In this document: positions 9,246 through 17,071 of the stretch, one piece after another
Layout: the number at the start of each line of letters is the position of its first letter
Position numbering within the stretch: the first letter of the stretch is position 1
Source of the DNA: Gemmatimonadota bacterium
GTDB taxonomy: Bacteria > Gemmatimonadota > Gemmatimonadetes > Longimicrobiales > Gaopeijiaceae
Assembly: GCA_041390125.1 (NCBI GenBank)
Contig: JAWKQN010000008.1
Coordinates: 246,829 to 310,828 of the forward strand
DNA: 64,000 bases
Direction: 5' to 3'
Translations under genes and position numbers: made by a program
The notes under the pieces: model-generated
Told to the model about the DNA's origin: nothing
The model's input: the letters and a program-made list of their open reading frames with translations, nothing else
Database searches by the model: none

Positions 9246-9875
9246 TCACGGCATGGCGTCCAACATGGTATGCATGCGGTCGATCTCGGTGGTCTGGTCC
9301 GCGTAGATGTCGGACGCCAGACGGAAGACCGTCTCGTCCTGACCGCCGCCGTAGGACCCGAACAGCTCGTCCACCATCACGATCGCCCCCTCGTGATGCT
9401 GGATCATGTACGTGAGGAACAGTCGGTCGAACTCGGCTCCGCGCGCGGCATCCAGGCGCTCGAGCTGCTCCGCGCTCAGCATGCCTGGCATCATGGCCGA
9501 GTGGTCCATCCCATGCATTCCGTGCGCGGGGTCGGTGTCCGGCACGGGCTGTCCGCGGTCGGCGAGCCACGTGGACATCAACTGGATCTCGTCCTGCTGG
9601 GCCACGACGATGCGCTCGCAGAACCGCTGCAGGGCTTCGCTGGCCCCGTGGGACGGAGCCCAGCGGGCCATGACCACGGCCTGGGCGTGGTGATGGATCA
9701 TCCCGGACATGAACCGGACGTCGGCTTCGTTGACCGGAGGGCGCGGCGCGCGGGCCGCGCGCTCCCGGGCATCGGCCGCGCTCAAGGACGGCTGCCCCCC
9801 GCCTCCCCCGGCGCACGCCGAGACGGCGCCGAGCAGGAGCATGGTCCCCACACCCAGTGCGGCCCGACGACGCAT
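9246..9875 (-). CDS. DUF305 family lipoprotein (ferritin-like helical)
   Basis: 209 residues from the ATG at 9875, preceded by GAGGAGG. The lipobox is VSAC. The mature part carries the two characteristic DUF305 helices, RFMSGMIHHHAQAVVMARWA and FLTYMIQHHEGAIVMVDELF, plus a Met/His-rich stretch (HGMHGMDHSAMMPGM). DUF305 proteins are small, exported, His/Met-rich four-helix proteins often found with copper resistance genes, so metal binding is likely. It is first in the minus-strand run that continues to the LVIVD, His/Cys-rich, mbnP and mbnH genes, and is 49 bp from the LVIVD gene. Confidence 0.9.
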   Translation of the reverse strand: MRRRAALGVGTMLLLGAVSACAGGGGGQPSLSAADARERAARAPRPPVNEADVRFMSGMIHHHAQAVVMARWAPSHGASEALQRFCERIVVAQQDEIQLMSTWLADRGQPVPDTDPAHGMHGMDHSAMMPGMLSAEQLERLDAARGAEFDRLFLTYMIQHHEGAIVMVDELFGSYGGGQDETVFRLASDIYADQTTEIDRMHTMLDAMP

Positions 9876-9933
9876 CGGTGGTCCTCCTCGCAGCCCACGG
9901 TCACGGGTCCCTGCGGGACCCTCGAGAGCAGCC

Positions 9934-9939
9934 ATTGTA
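9934..9939 (-). promoter_or_regulatory. possible -10 box for the DUF305-led gene set
   Basis: TACAAT on the minus strand, 58 bases before the DUF305 ATG, in the divergent space shared with the gene at 10056. At 17 bp upstream only a weak TTTCCG is present. Confidence 0.3.
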
Positions 9940-10006
9940 GGCCGGACGAAAGCGGACGGAAAGCGCCCGACGCTGGGTCGGGGGCGCGATCCTGGCCGCG
10001 GGACGC

Positions 10007-10012
10007 TACCTT
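10007..10012 (+). promoter_or_regulatory. candidate -10 element of the HpcH/HpaI-like gene
   Basis: TACCTT, 43 bases before the ATG at 10056 and facing it, in the divergent region 9876-10055. The same hexamer occurs before glgA and before the NAD(P)-binding gene at 42473-43153. Confidence 0.35.
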
Positions 10013-10055
10013 GGCCGCCCTCGACGAATCCGCTCCACCGTGCCCAGGACGCCCG

Positions 10056-11015
10056 ATGCGCGCACTGCCGTTCGCCTGCCTCGCCCTGACCCTCAGCCTC
10101 GGCCTGCCCCAGGTGGCGACCGCCCAGCAGGGCAAACGGCTCAATCCCGTGATCTCCCTGCTGGAGCGGGGGCACCCCGTCTTCGGGCTGTACGCGCCCA
10201 GCGCACGCCCTCCCCGAGGCGCTCCCGCGGACGCCCCCACGAAGACCCCGGCCGACCTGGCGCGCGAGACGCTCGGATTCGATCGGTCGGACTTCGTCTT
10301 CGACGGGAGCATGGAAGGCGGGGTGGACCGCGGGCTGCCGGCCTTCACCCAGTTCGCGGGCGCGCTCATGGCCGCGGGTGGAAAGGCGGGCACCCATCCG
10401 CTGATCGTGAAGATGAGCGAGATCGCTCCCGATCCCACCGGAGCGGCCCGCGACATTGCCCGGCAGCTCAACTCCGGCGTGAGCGGGATCATGTTCGTGA
10501 CCGTCGAGAGCGCCGACGAGGTGCGGCAGGGCCTGGCGGCCATGCGCTTCGAATCCAACGGGGGAACCCGTCCCGACCGCGAAGTGGGCTCCGCCCCGGC
10601 CTACTGGGGGATGTCGGAAGCGGAGTATCGGCGGAGGGCGGACCTGTGGCCGCTCAACCCGGAAGGGGAGCTCATCAACTGGACGATCGTGGAGAGCAAG
10701 GAGGGTCTCGCGCACGTGCGGGAGATCGCCGCGGTCCCTGGGATCGGCGTGCTGTGGCCAGGCGCGGGAACGCTCCGTCGTGTCTTCACGACCACCGACG
10801 CGAATGGGCAGCAGAACTTCGACGCGGAGGGGTGGGAGAACGCCATCCAGACCGTCCTGGCCGCCTGCAAGGAATTCGACGTGGCGTGCGGCTACCCCGC
10901 CAACGCCGACGACATCGAGATGCGGATGGCGCAGGGGTTCCGCGTGTTCGTCATGGGGTGGGGCGAGCGCGGCTTCGAGACGGTGGACATCGGACGGAAG
11001 GCGGCGGGGCGCTGA
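10056..11015 (+). CDS. exported HpcH/HpaI aldolase-like protein
   Basis: 319 residues with a clear signal peptide (MRALPFACLALTLSLGLPQVATAQ). The rest resembles the HpcH/HpaI aldolase / citrate lyase TIM barrel: GHPVFGLYAPSA, SDFVFDGSMEGG, GVSGIMFVTVESADEVRQGL, IVESKEGLAHVREIAAVPGIGVLW and VFVMGWGERG. Several usual active-site elements look changed. The T-E-H of the DTEHGP-type motif reads SMEGG, and the metal-binding Asp of the GPxDL-type motif appears as GAGTL. Such enzymes are normally cytosolic. An export signal plus a weakened metal site suggests a repurposed enzyme or a binding protein. It is transcribed alone. Confidence 0.8.
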   Translation: MRALPFACLALTLSLGLPQVATAQQGKRLNPVISLLERGHPVFGLYAPSARPPRGAPADAPTKTPADLARETLGFDRSDFVFDGSMEGGVDRGLPAFTQFAGALMAAGGKAGTHPLIVKMSEIAPDPTGAARDIARQLNSGVSGIMFVTVESADEVRQGLAAMRFESNGGTRPDREVGSAPAYWGMSEAEYRRRADLWPLNPEGELINWTIVESKEGLAHVREIAAVPGIGVLWPGAGTLRRVFTTTDANGQQNFDAEGWENAIQTVLAACKEFDVACGYPANADDIEMRMAQGFRVFVMGWGERGFETVDIGRKAAGR

Positions 11016-11048
11016 CCCGCAGCGGGGCTCCCCGGATGGAACGTCGAG

Positions 11049-11067
11049 CCCGCCGGCGTCCGGCGGG
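11049..11067 (+). terminator. terminator after the HpcH/HpaI-like gene
   Basis: An 8-bp stem (CCCGCCGG / CCGGCGGG) with a 3-nt CGT loop, followed by GTCTTCC, 33 bases past the stop. Confidence 0.5.
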
Positions 11068-11196
11068 GTCTTCCCCACCGAGTGCGACCTGGAGCGTCGC
11101 TACACGCGGCTGGTGGCCGGCCCTCTCCTGCTCGGGGGAGCTTGCACGCGCTGTCGCGCCTGAAGCGGAGGCGGGACGGGGCGGGTCGCGGCTGAC

Positions 11197-11211
11197 CCGG
11201 CCTCAGGCCGG
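11197..11211 (-). terminator. palindrome at the caspase gene stop
   Basis: CCGGCCTCAGGCCGG, a near-perfect palindrome spanning the caspase stop codon. It could serve as a weak terminator; the almost absent loop makes this uncertain. Confidence 0.3.
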
Positions 11212-12690
11212 ATGGACCGTCACAGCATCCGCGCCGACCGGCCGGGCGCCCAACGCATCCAGGACCAGGGCCGTGGACAGCCCCACCGCGACCCCCGTGA
11301 TGGATCCCACCACGATGGCGGACAGCGCGGGCGCCGCGCCCATCGACGGCATGAGCGCCCGGAACACCGGCTGGAAGCACCAGTACGCCACCGTCCATCC
11401 CACCACGTTCGCGGCCGTCCACAGCCAGGCAGGTGCGGCGGCTGCGCGCGCCGCCCGGGCCTGGGCCTGCCCCACCAGCACGCCATCCAGGGCCCCGCGC
11501 AGCGTGGTGGCGATCAGGCCCGCCGCGGGAAAGCCCACGAGGGGGATCTGCCAGCGGATCACGACAGCGCCCAGCGTCCAGGCGCGCCAGCGCCCCCGGT
11601 CGACGTCGAGGCCGAGGCGCCCGAGGCCCCACGCCTGGATGGTGCCGAGCAGCAGGCCTTCGAGGACGCCCGCGATCAGCCGCCCGGTGAACGTCGTGGG
11701 AAACAGGCGCAGCATCCCCCCGAGCACGATCCCCGACGCGACGAAGCCGAGCGTGGTGGCCAGCGTCCACTGCACCACGCGGGTCTGACGGCCGGACCAC
11801 GCGTCCGCGGCGCGCAGCGCCGAGCCGACGGAGGCCTGCACCACAGGCAGGGAGAGCGGCCCGACGGAAGCGCCCGCCGGCGCGGACGGCGCCGCCACCG
11901 CGGCGTGGTGGGCGGCCGGGGCCTCCGGGAACGGCACCGCCTCCCCACTCCAGCGCGGGTTCCGGGCCAGGGCCAGGCTCCCCTGCTGGCTGTAGACCCA
12001 CTTGCGCGGCGTCTGGCCGCTCCCGTGCTCCACGACCCGACCGTAGGCGAAGTCGTAGAGCGCGTCGAGCGAGACGAACGGCTGCCCGGGTGCCGCCAGC
12101 CCGGAACGCAGGCCTTCCAGCAGGTAGTGGGTGAACAGCGACAGCTCCGCACGCTCGATGACTTGATCGCCCTCCAGCGCGTATTGGGTGGCGTCCGACG
12201 CCGTCAGCACCACGCGACCGAAGCCCGTGCCCGCGAAGGTGTCCGCCGTCAGCGCGGTGGGGTCGCCCTTGGTGCCGCGCACGAACGCGCCGCTGTTGCA
12301 GCAGTCGAGGATGAGGACCTGCCGCTTCGAGCGGCAGTCGTCCATCTGCTCGACGATGTATCCGGAGGGCACGGCGGTCGCGCGCAGGCGGTCGAGCTCG
12401 GTGTCGCGCAGGGCCAGGTGCAGCCGGCCGCGGTCGTCCTTGACGCCGTGCCCGGAGAAATAGAGGAGGAGCAGGTCCTGCGGATGTCGACGCGCGAACA
12501 GATCGTGGATGGCGCTCCGGGCTTCGGACTCGCTGGGATCGACCAGCTCGCGTACTTCGTCGAAGGCACCGATCGCGGGATCACGCAGCACGGCCGCGAA
12601 CGCGCTCGCGTCCGCGGCCGGCGTCTTCAGGCGCGTGAGCGTCGCGTCTTCGTGGTGGTTGTTGCCGATGACGAGCGCGACGCGTCGCAT
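11203..12690 (-). CDS. caspase-family (C14) peptidase with polytopic membrane domain
   Basis: 495 residues. Residues 1-235 form a caspase-like domain: VALVIGNNHHED at the N-terminus, H81 in YFSGHG, and Cys131 in LDCCNSG as the likely dyad. This is followed by VVLTASDATQYA and a LFTHYLLEGL helix. Residues about 255-300 are an Ala/Pro-rich linker. The C-terminal 190 residues contain about five hydrophobic segments (TLATTLGFVASGIVLGG, LIAGVLEGLLLGTIQA, IPLVGFPAAGLIATTL, ANVVGWTVAYWCF, AIVVGSITGVAVGLSTALV). The enzyme is therefore probably tethered at the inner membrane with its peptidase in the cytoplasm. It follows an EACC1-like gene by 9 bp. The substrate is unknown; a role in conflict or cell-death signalling is inferred. 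Confidence 0.87.
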   Translation of the reverse strand: MRRVALVIGNNHHEDATLTRLKTPAADASAFAAVLRDPAIGAFDEVRELVDPSESEARSAIHDLFARRHPQDLLLLYFSGHGVKDDRGRLHLALRDTELDRLRATAVPSGYIVEQMDDCRSKRQVLILDCCNSGAFVRGTKGDPTALTADTFAGTGFGRVVLTASDATQYALEGDQVIERAELSLFTHYLLEGLRSGLAAPGQPFVSLDALYDFAYGRVVEHGSGQTPRKWVYSQQGSLALARNPRWSGEAVPFPEAPAAHHAAVAAPSAPAGASVGPLSLPVVQASVGSALRAADAWSGRQTRVVQWTLATTLGFVASGIVLGGMLRLFPTTFTGRLIAGVLEGLLLGTIQAWGLGRLGLDVDRGRWRAWTLGAVVIRWQIPLVGFPAAGLIATTLRGALDGVLVGQAQARAARAAAAPAWLWTAANVVGWTVAYWCFQPVFRALMPSMGAAPALSAIVVGSITGVAVGLSTALVLDALGARPVGADAVTVHPA

Positions 12691-12699
12691 GGGGCTGCG

Positions 12700-13062
12700 T
12701 CAGGCCTGGGCGTCCGGGCCGTGCAGCGTGGACAGCATGGTCACGAACTCGGACGGCGAGCCCTCGAACTTCACCCGCTGACCCCCGACGCGTCCCTCGA
12801 AGCGGACGGTGGCGCGGGTCTGGTTCATCCGGCGATTGATGAGCGTGGCTAGAACCGAAAGCAAGGTGGGGGCGACCTGCACCACCAGACCCGCGAGGTC
12901 GGCGCCCTTGCTCCCCGGAGGGCCCGCGCGGGCCTCGAGGACCGCCGAGTCGACGTCGTGCTCGCGCACCTCGAAGAGCAGATCGCGCAGCGCTTCGTCG
13001 GCGGCTTCCGGATCGTCGTCGCTTCCGTCCAGATGGACGGAGAGTCGGAGGGACTCGTCCAT
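12700..13062 (-). CDS. EACC1-like effector-associated protein
   Basis: 120 residues, no signal peptide. It looks like the effector-associated constant component EACC1 family: an acidic alpha/beta N-terminal part (LSVHLDGSDDDPEAADEALRDLL), the PPGSKGAD turn, a central hydrophobic helix (LAGLVVQVAPTLLSVLATLI) followed by basic NRRMNQTR, and a C-terminal beta hairpin (ATVRFEGRVGGQRVKFEG). EACC1 genes are known beside varied effectors, including caspase-like peptidases, in predicted prokaryotic conflict systems. It sits 9 bp upstream of the caspase gene. No NTPase partner is seen nearby. The family call is from motif memory and needs a profile search. Confidence 0.75.
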   Translation of the reverse strand: MDESLRLSVHLDGSDDDPEAADEALRDLLFEVREHDVDSAVLEARAGPPGSKGADLAGLVVQVAPTLLSVLATLINRRMNQTRATVRFEGRVGGQRVKFEGSPSEFVTMLSTLHGPDAQA

Positions 13063-13178
13063 GACGGCCGGGGGGCTTGGGGGGAGACGGGGAACCGACC
13101 GGATCCCGCATTGTGGCGGGGGAGGACGGCGTTCGTCCAGACCCGCCGGTCACCGGAGCCGGACCGTGGTCGGGCGGG

Positions 13179-14168
13179 TCAGGGATTGATCGCCAAGCGG
13201 TCCCAGTGGAAGCGGGCACCTTCGGCCACCTCCCCCAGCCGCCAGGTCCACCCGGCGAAGTACACGTAGACATCGCCCTGGACGAGCGCGTCCGGCAGCT
13301 GCGTGCCGGCGGGCAGGCCGGCGTGCTCCATGTAGAGCACGTCGTTGACGAACACGCGGACGGCATCGCGCTCGAGCTCGAGGCGGAAGCGATCCCGGCA
13401 CAGCAGGTCCGGGTCTCCGCCGTCGCACACACGCCAGGCACGGTCGCGGGCCCCACCCACCGGACCGGGCTCTCCGCCGTAGACGCGCGTCGCACCCTCG
13501 TGCTGGAAGAAGCTGATCTCGAACGTGCGGCCCGCAGTCCCCCGGCCGGAGTCGTCGAACAGCGCGCAGATCGGAACGCGCTCCGACTGGAGCCGGCACC
13601 CGAAGGACCAGCTGCCCGGGAACTGCGCGTACGCATAGAGATCGCTGTTGCCCCGGGCCGTGGGCTCGGGCGCGGTCGTGACCACGATCTCGGGCCACAC
13701 CCGACCTCCGTATTCGCCGATGCCCGCGGCCACCGTGGCCTCCACCACCAGCCGTCCGCCCTCGAAGCGGAACGTGCGGTCGGGACGGAGCAGCACACCC
13801 TCGCAGCCGTCCGTGCCGACGTCCGCCATCCAGTGCTCGTTGTGGCGGAAGTGACGCGCGGAGCAGTCCGGCGAGAAGGCCGGCGCGTGGTCGAACACGC
13901 GGTACGCGTCGTCGACGGACGCGAAGGACAGGTGGTGGTCGAAGTCGTCCGTCCAGCGATTGGGACCCGACGCCGCGGTGCCCGGGCCGGTGACGAGCTC
14001 CCGGCACCAGGCGGGCGCGACCGGCGTCGGCGCTCCGAGCAACGCGATCTCCGCGCATCCGTCGGCCACGCCTTCGGGTCCGGTGGGTTCGGCGGGGGGA
14101 CCGGCGCTCTCACAGCCGGCCAGGCCCCCGAGGGCGCAGAGCAGCAGACGGACGGGGCGGGTATTCAT
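13179..14168 (-). CDS. lipoprotein with possible concanavalin-like fold
   Basis: 329 residues from the ATG at 14168. The lipobox is GLAGC at residues 15-19. The mature part begins with an AWCRELVTGPG stretch, then a beta-rich region with TFRFEGGRLVVEATVAAG, IVVTTAPEPTARGNSDLYAYAQFPG, FEISFFQHEGATRV, FRLELERDAVRVFVNDVLYMEH and GDVYVYFAGWTWR. Alternating strands and the FVNDVLYMEH type of segment recall LamG or GH16-like sandwiches, but no catalytic motif is visible, so no enzyme is claimed. Several cysteines suggest disulfides. It is upstream of EACC1 on the same strand with a 116-bp gap, so it is probably not part of that module. Confidence 0.72.
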   Translation of the reverse strand: MNTRPVRLLLCALGGLAGCESAGPPAEPTGPEGVADGCAEIALLGAPTPVAPAWCRELVTGPGTAASGPNRWTDDFDHHLSFASVDDAYRVFDHAPAFSPDCSARHFRHNEHWMADVGTDGCEGVLLRPDRTFRFEGGRLVVEATVAAGIGEYGGRVWPEIVVTTAPEPTARGNSDLYAYAQFPGSWSFGCRLQSERVPICALFDDSGRGTAGRTFEISFFQHEGATRVYGGEPGPVGGARDRAWRVCDGGDPDLLCRDRFRLELERDAVRVFVNDVLYMEHAGLPAGTQLPDALVQGDVYVYFAGWTWRLGEVAEGARFHWDRLAINP

Positions 14169-14304
14169 GGCGGGTCCTCCGGTCGGCGGACGGCGGTGGG
14201 CGTCGTCGGCCCTGCTGCAACCCACCGGCCACGCAGCGTGCACGCAGCGGTCGCGGAGCCTTGGCCCTGGATGCGGCCGACCGGCGCGCGCGCTCGCGCC
14301 CCGG

Positions 14305-14321
14305 TGACCCGTTTCGGGTCA
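14305..14321 (-). terminator. terminator at the P-type ATPase stop
   Basis: TGACCCG-TTT-CGGGTCA, a perfect 7-bp stem with a 3-nt loop that includes the ATPase stop codon. Confidence 0.5.
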
Positions 14322-16502
14322 GCTCTCCCGCCCGAGCCGGAGCGCATTGAGCGTGACCGCCAGCGAGACCCCCAGATCCCCCAGCACCACCGCTGCGATC
14401 AGCGAGACCCACCCGAGCGGGACGCCCACCACCAGGATCGCCTTCACCACGATGGCCGTGGCGACGTTCTGTCGGATGACCCGGCGCGCCCGGCGCGAGA
14501 GCGTCAGCAGGTACGGAAGGCGGTCCAGGTCGTCGCCCATCAGGGCCACGTCCGCTGTCTCCAGGGCGGTGTCGGAGCCGGCCACACCCATGGCGATCCC
14601 GACGGTGGCCCGCGCGAGGGCCGGCGCGTCGTTCACGCCGTCGCCCACCATGGCGACCACGCCGAACCGCTCCTCGAGCGCGTCGATGGCGCGCAGCTTG
14701 TCCTCGGGCAGGAGGTCGGCCCGCACCTCGTCGACCCCCAGCGTACGCGCCAGCGCCGTGGCCGCGCCTTCGTGATCGCCGGTGAGCAGCGCGATGTGCT
14801 CCACACCGGAGGCCTTGAGGTCGGCCAGCGTGCGCGCGGCGGCGTCACGCGTGCGGTCGGCCACACGGATCCAACCGAGGACCTGTCCGTCCCGCTCCAC
14901 CGTCACCACGCTGCCGTCGCCGTTGCGTCGGGCGGTGTCGGCGTCGGATCCCGCGCCGCGCCCGACCGCGTGCGCCACCCCGTCGAGCCGAGCGCGCACG
15001 CCGACGCCCGGCGTCGACTCGAAGTCCGTCACGCTCCAGTGCCCGTGCACGCCGCGCCGCTCGGCGGCCTCCACGATCGCCCGTGCGATGGGATGGCGCG
15101 CGCGCGCTTCCAGCGCCGCGGCCCGCGCGAGCACGTCCCGCTCCTCCGCCCCCGCGGCGGGTTCGATGGCCACGACCTCGGGGTGCCCGTGGGTGAGCGT
15201 TCCGGTCTTGTCGAACGCGAGCGCCCGCACGGCGCCCACGGCCTCCAGGTACGCCCCTCCCTTGATGAGCACGCCGTTGCGGGCCGCCGCGGTGATGCCG
15301 CTCACGACCGCGACCGGTGTGGAGATGACGAGCGCGCAGGGGCAGGCGATCACGAGCAGCGTCAGGCCGCGCAGGAACCAGGTCCCGAAGTCGGCACCCA
15401 GCAGCAGCGTCGGTACCGCAACGACCAGGACGGCGGCCACCGTCACCAGCGGCGTGTAGATGCGGGCAAAGCGTTCGACGAAGCGCTCGCTGCGGGCTTT
15501 GCGGCGGGATGCGCTCTCCACCAGCTCCACGATACGCGCCAGGGTGCTGTGCGTCGCGGGCCCGGCCGCGGTCACGCGCAGGAAGCCGTCCCCGTTGATG
15601 GTGCCGGCGAACACCTCGTCACCGATCCCCTTGTCGACCGGGAGCGGCTCTCCGGTGATCGGGGCCTGGTTGATCGCGGAGGCCCCTTCCGCGACCTGCC
15701 CGTCCACCGGGACCCGCTCCCCCGGCCGCACCAGCACTGCGTCGCCGGTGGTCACGGCATCGGCCGGGACCACGGACTCCACGCCCTCACGCAGCACGCG
15801 CGCGGTCTGCGGGGAGAGGCGCATCAGCGACTCCACCGACGCCCGGGCACGGTCGAGGGAGTGGCGCTCCAGGAGCTCCGCGATGGAGAACAGGAACGCG
15901 ATGGCCGCAGCTTCGCTGAACTCACCGATGCCGATCGCGCCCAGGATGGCGATCGTCATCAGGAAGTTCATGTCGAGCGAACGGGTGCGCAGCGCGCCCA
16001 GCGCCTTGGGGAAGAACGCCGTGCCGCCGACCAGCGCCGCCGCGGTCCAGAGCAGCTCCGCCACCCCCACCGGCTCCCCGAGCCATCTCAGCAGGGTGGG
16101 GCCGCCGCCCAGGGCCTCGAGCAGCCAGCCCAGCAGGAAGAGCGCAATGGCGGCGTACGCCACCCGGGCTTCCGCACTCGTCCAGGTGGACGGCGCCAGC
16201 GTCGGGGTCGCGCCGGCGACCGGCTGTGCCAGGTATCCGAGGCGTCCGATCTCGCTCTGCACCCGCTCCGCGTCGGTGCGGACCGGGTCCATCTCCACGG
16301 TCAGGGAGCGCGCCACCACGTCCCCGTGGACCGCAACGACACCGTCCACGCCGTTCAGGTGGGACTCGATGCGGGCCACGCAGGACGGGCAGTCCATGTC
16401 CTGGATGCGGAAGCGCACCGGGGTGCGCGCAACGCCGCCGCTCCCCGCGTGATCCACCGGCGCGGGTGGAGCCGCGCCGCGCCCCGTTCTATTCACGGGC
16501 AT
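14319..16502 (-). CDS. P1B-type heavy-metal ATPase (Zn/Cd/Pb type)
   Basis: 727 residues from the ATG at 16502. One heavy-metal-associated domain carries C38-P-S-C41 (DMDCPSC). Membrane helices follow, with the transport motif C387-P-C389 (IACPCAL), the phosphorylation site D431 (DKTGTLTHG), the HP motif (RHPIARAI) and GDGVNDAPAL. The last helix holds LGDLGVSLAVTLNALRL, the D-x-G signature typical of the P1B-2 group, which exports Zn2+, Cd2+ or Pb2+. The start overlaps the ArsR gene by 14 bp, so the two form an operon. A further ATG at 16547 would lie deep inside the regulator gene and is less likely. Confidence 0.93.
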   Translation of the reverse strand: MPVNRTGRGAAPPAPVDHAGSGGVARTPVRFRIQDMDCPSCVARIESHLNGVDGVVAVHGDVVARSLTVEMDPVRTDAERVQSEIGRLGYLAQPVAGATPTLAPSTWTSAEARVAYAAIALFLLGWLLEALGGGPTLLRWLGEPVGVAELLWTAAALVGGTAFFPKALGALRTRSLDMNFLMTIAILGAIGIGEFSEAAAIAFLFSIAELLERHSLDRARASVESLMRLSPQTARVLREGVESVVPADAVTTGDAVLVRPGERVPVDGQVAEGASAINQAPITGEPLPVDKGIGDEVFAGTINGDGFLRVTAAGPATHSTLARIVELVESASRRKARSERFVERFARIYTPLVTVAAVLVVAVPTLLLGADFGTWFLRGLTLLVIACPCALVISTPVAVVSGITAAARNGVLIKGGAYLEAVGAVRALAFDKTGTLTHGHPEVVAIEPAAGAEERDVLARAAALEARARHPIARAIVEAAERRGVHGHWSVTDFESTPGVGVRARLDGVAHAVGRGAGSDADTARRNGDGSVVTVERDGQVLGWIRVADRTRDAAARTLADLKASGVEHIALLTGDHEGAATALARTLGVDEVRADLLPEDKLRAIDALEERFGVVAMVGDGVNDAPALARATVGIAMGVAGSDTALETADVALMGDDLDRLPYLLTLSRRARRVIRQNVATAIVVKAILVVGVPLGWVSLIAAVVLGDLGVSLAVTLNALRLGRES

Positions 16503-16890
16503 GCTCGAGGCCGATCCGGAAGAGGTCGATGATGTGGTCGTCGGCAAGGCGGTAGTAGGCCATGCGCCCGTCCCGGCGATAGCGCACCACGTGCAGCTGC
16601 CGCATCTGACGCAGGTGGTGGCTCACCGCCGACTCGCTCACCCCGACCACGGCCGCGAGATCGCATACGCAGAGCTCGTGCTCCAGGAGCGCCTCGACGA
16701 TCCGCAGGCGTGCGGGGCTGGCGAGCAGTTGGAAGATCTGGGCGAGCCGCTCCAGGGAGCGCTCGTCCGTCTGGACGGAGCGCACGGCGCGCACCGCGGG
16801 AAGATCCACCGAGCGGACGGCGCAGGCATCGTCCTCCGCGGGCGGGTCCGGGCTCCGGCCTCGGCCTGGGGCGGGAGAAGGGCTGGACAT
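16489..16890 (-). CDS. ArsR/SmtB metal-responsive repressor
   Basis: 133 residues from the ATG at 16890. The winged helix-turn-helix core is ASPARLRIVEALLEHELCVCDLA, then VGVSESAVSHHLRQMRQL as the recognition region. Both known sensor sites of the family appear present: the alpha-3 pair C74 and C76 in ELCVCDL, and the alpha-5 motif D117-x-H119-x10-H130-x-x-E133 at the C-terminus, matching the SmtB/CzrA zinc site. Additional Cys23 lies in the N-terminal tail. It is expected to repress itself and the downstream ATPase until Zn, Cd or Pb binds. An ATG at 16917 is also in frame but lies inside the operator. Confidence 0.92.
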   Translation of the reverse strand: MSSPSPAPGRGRSPDPPAEDDACAVRSVDLPAVRAVRSVQTDERSLERLAQIFQLLASPARLRIVEALLEHELCVCDLAAVVGVSESAVSHHLRQMRQLHVVRYRRDGRMAYYRLADDHIIDLFRIGLEHARE

Positions 16891-16899
16891 GCCCCCATT

Positions 16900-16919
16900 G
16901 TATGAAGATCTGCTCATAC
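16900..16919. promoter_or_regulatory. probable ArsR operator
   Basis: GTATGA, 8 bases, TCATAC: a perfect 6-bp inverted repeat directly before the regulator start. It is AT-rich against a very GC-rich background, as ArsR/SmtB operators often are. A further TTCAA follows at 16921-16925. It would control both the regulator and the ATPase. Confidence 0.6.
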
Positions 16920-17071
16920 GTTCAAGCAGACGCCCGCTCCCCCCCGTGCCGGCCCCCCGCGGGGTGGGCTTCTTGCAGCCGGCCGCTTAACGAATGCGCC
17001 GCGCCCCGCGTCATCCCCGGTGGAGCCACCGCGCACCCCGCACCGCGGCCCGACCGCGATTGGAGCACCCG

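Noticed and set aside
13077..16532. 1151-residue plus-strand open frame
   Set aside because: It lies antisense to the ATPase and ArsR genes, whose motifs are unmistakable. Long shadow frames are expected at this GC content.
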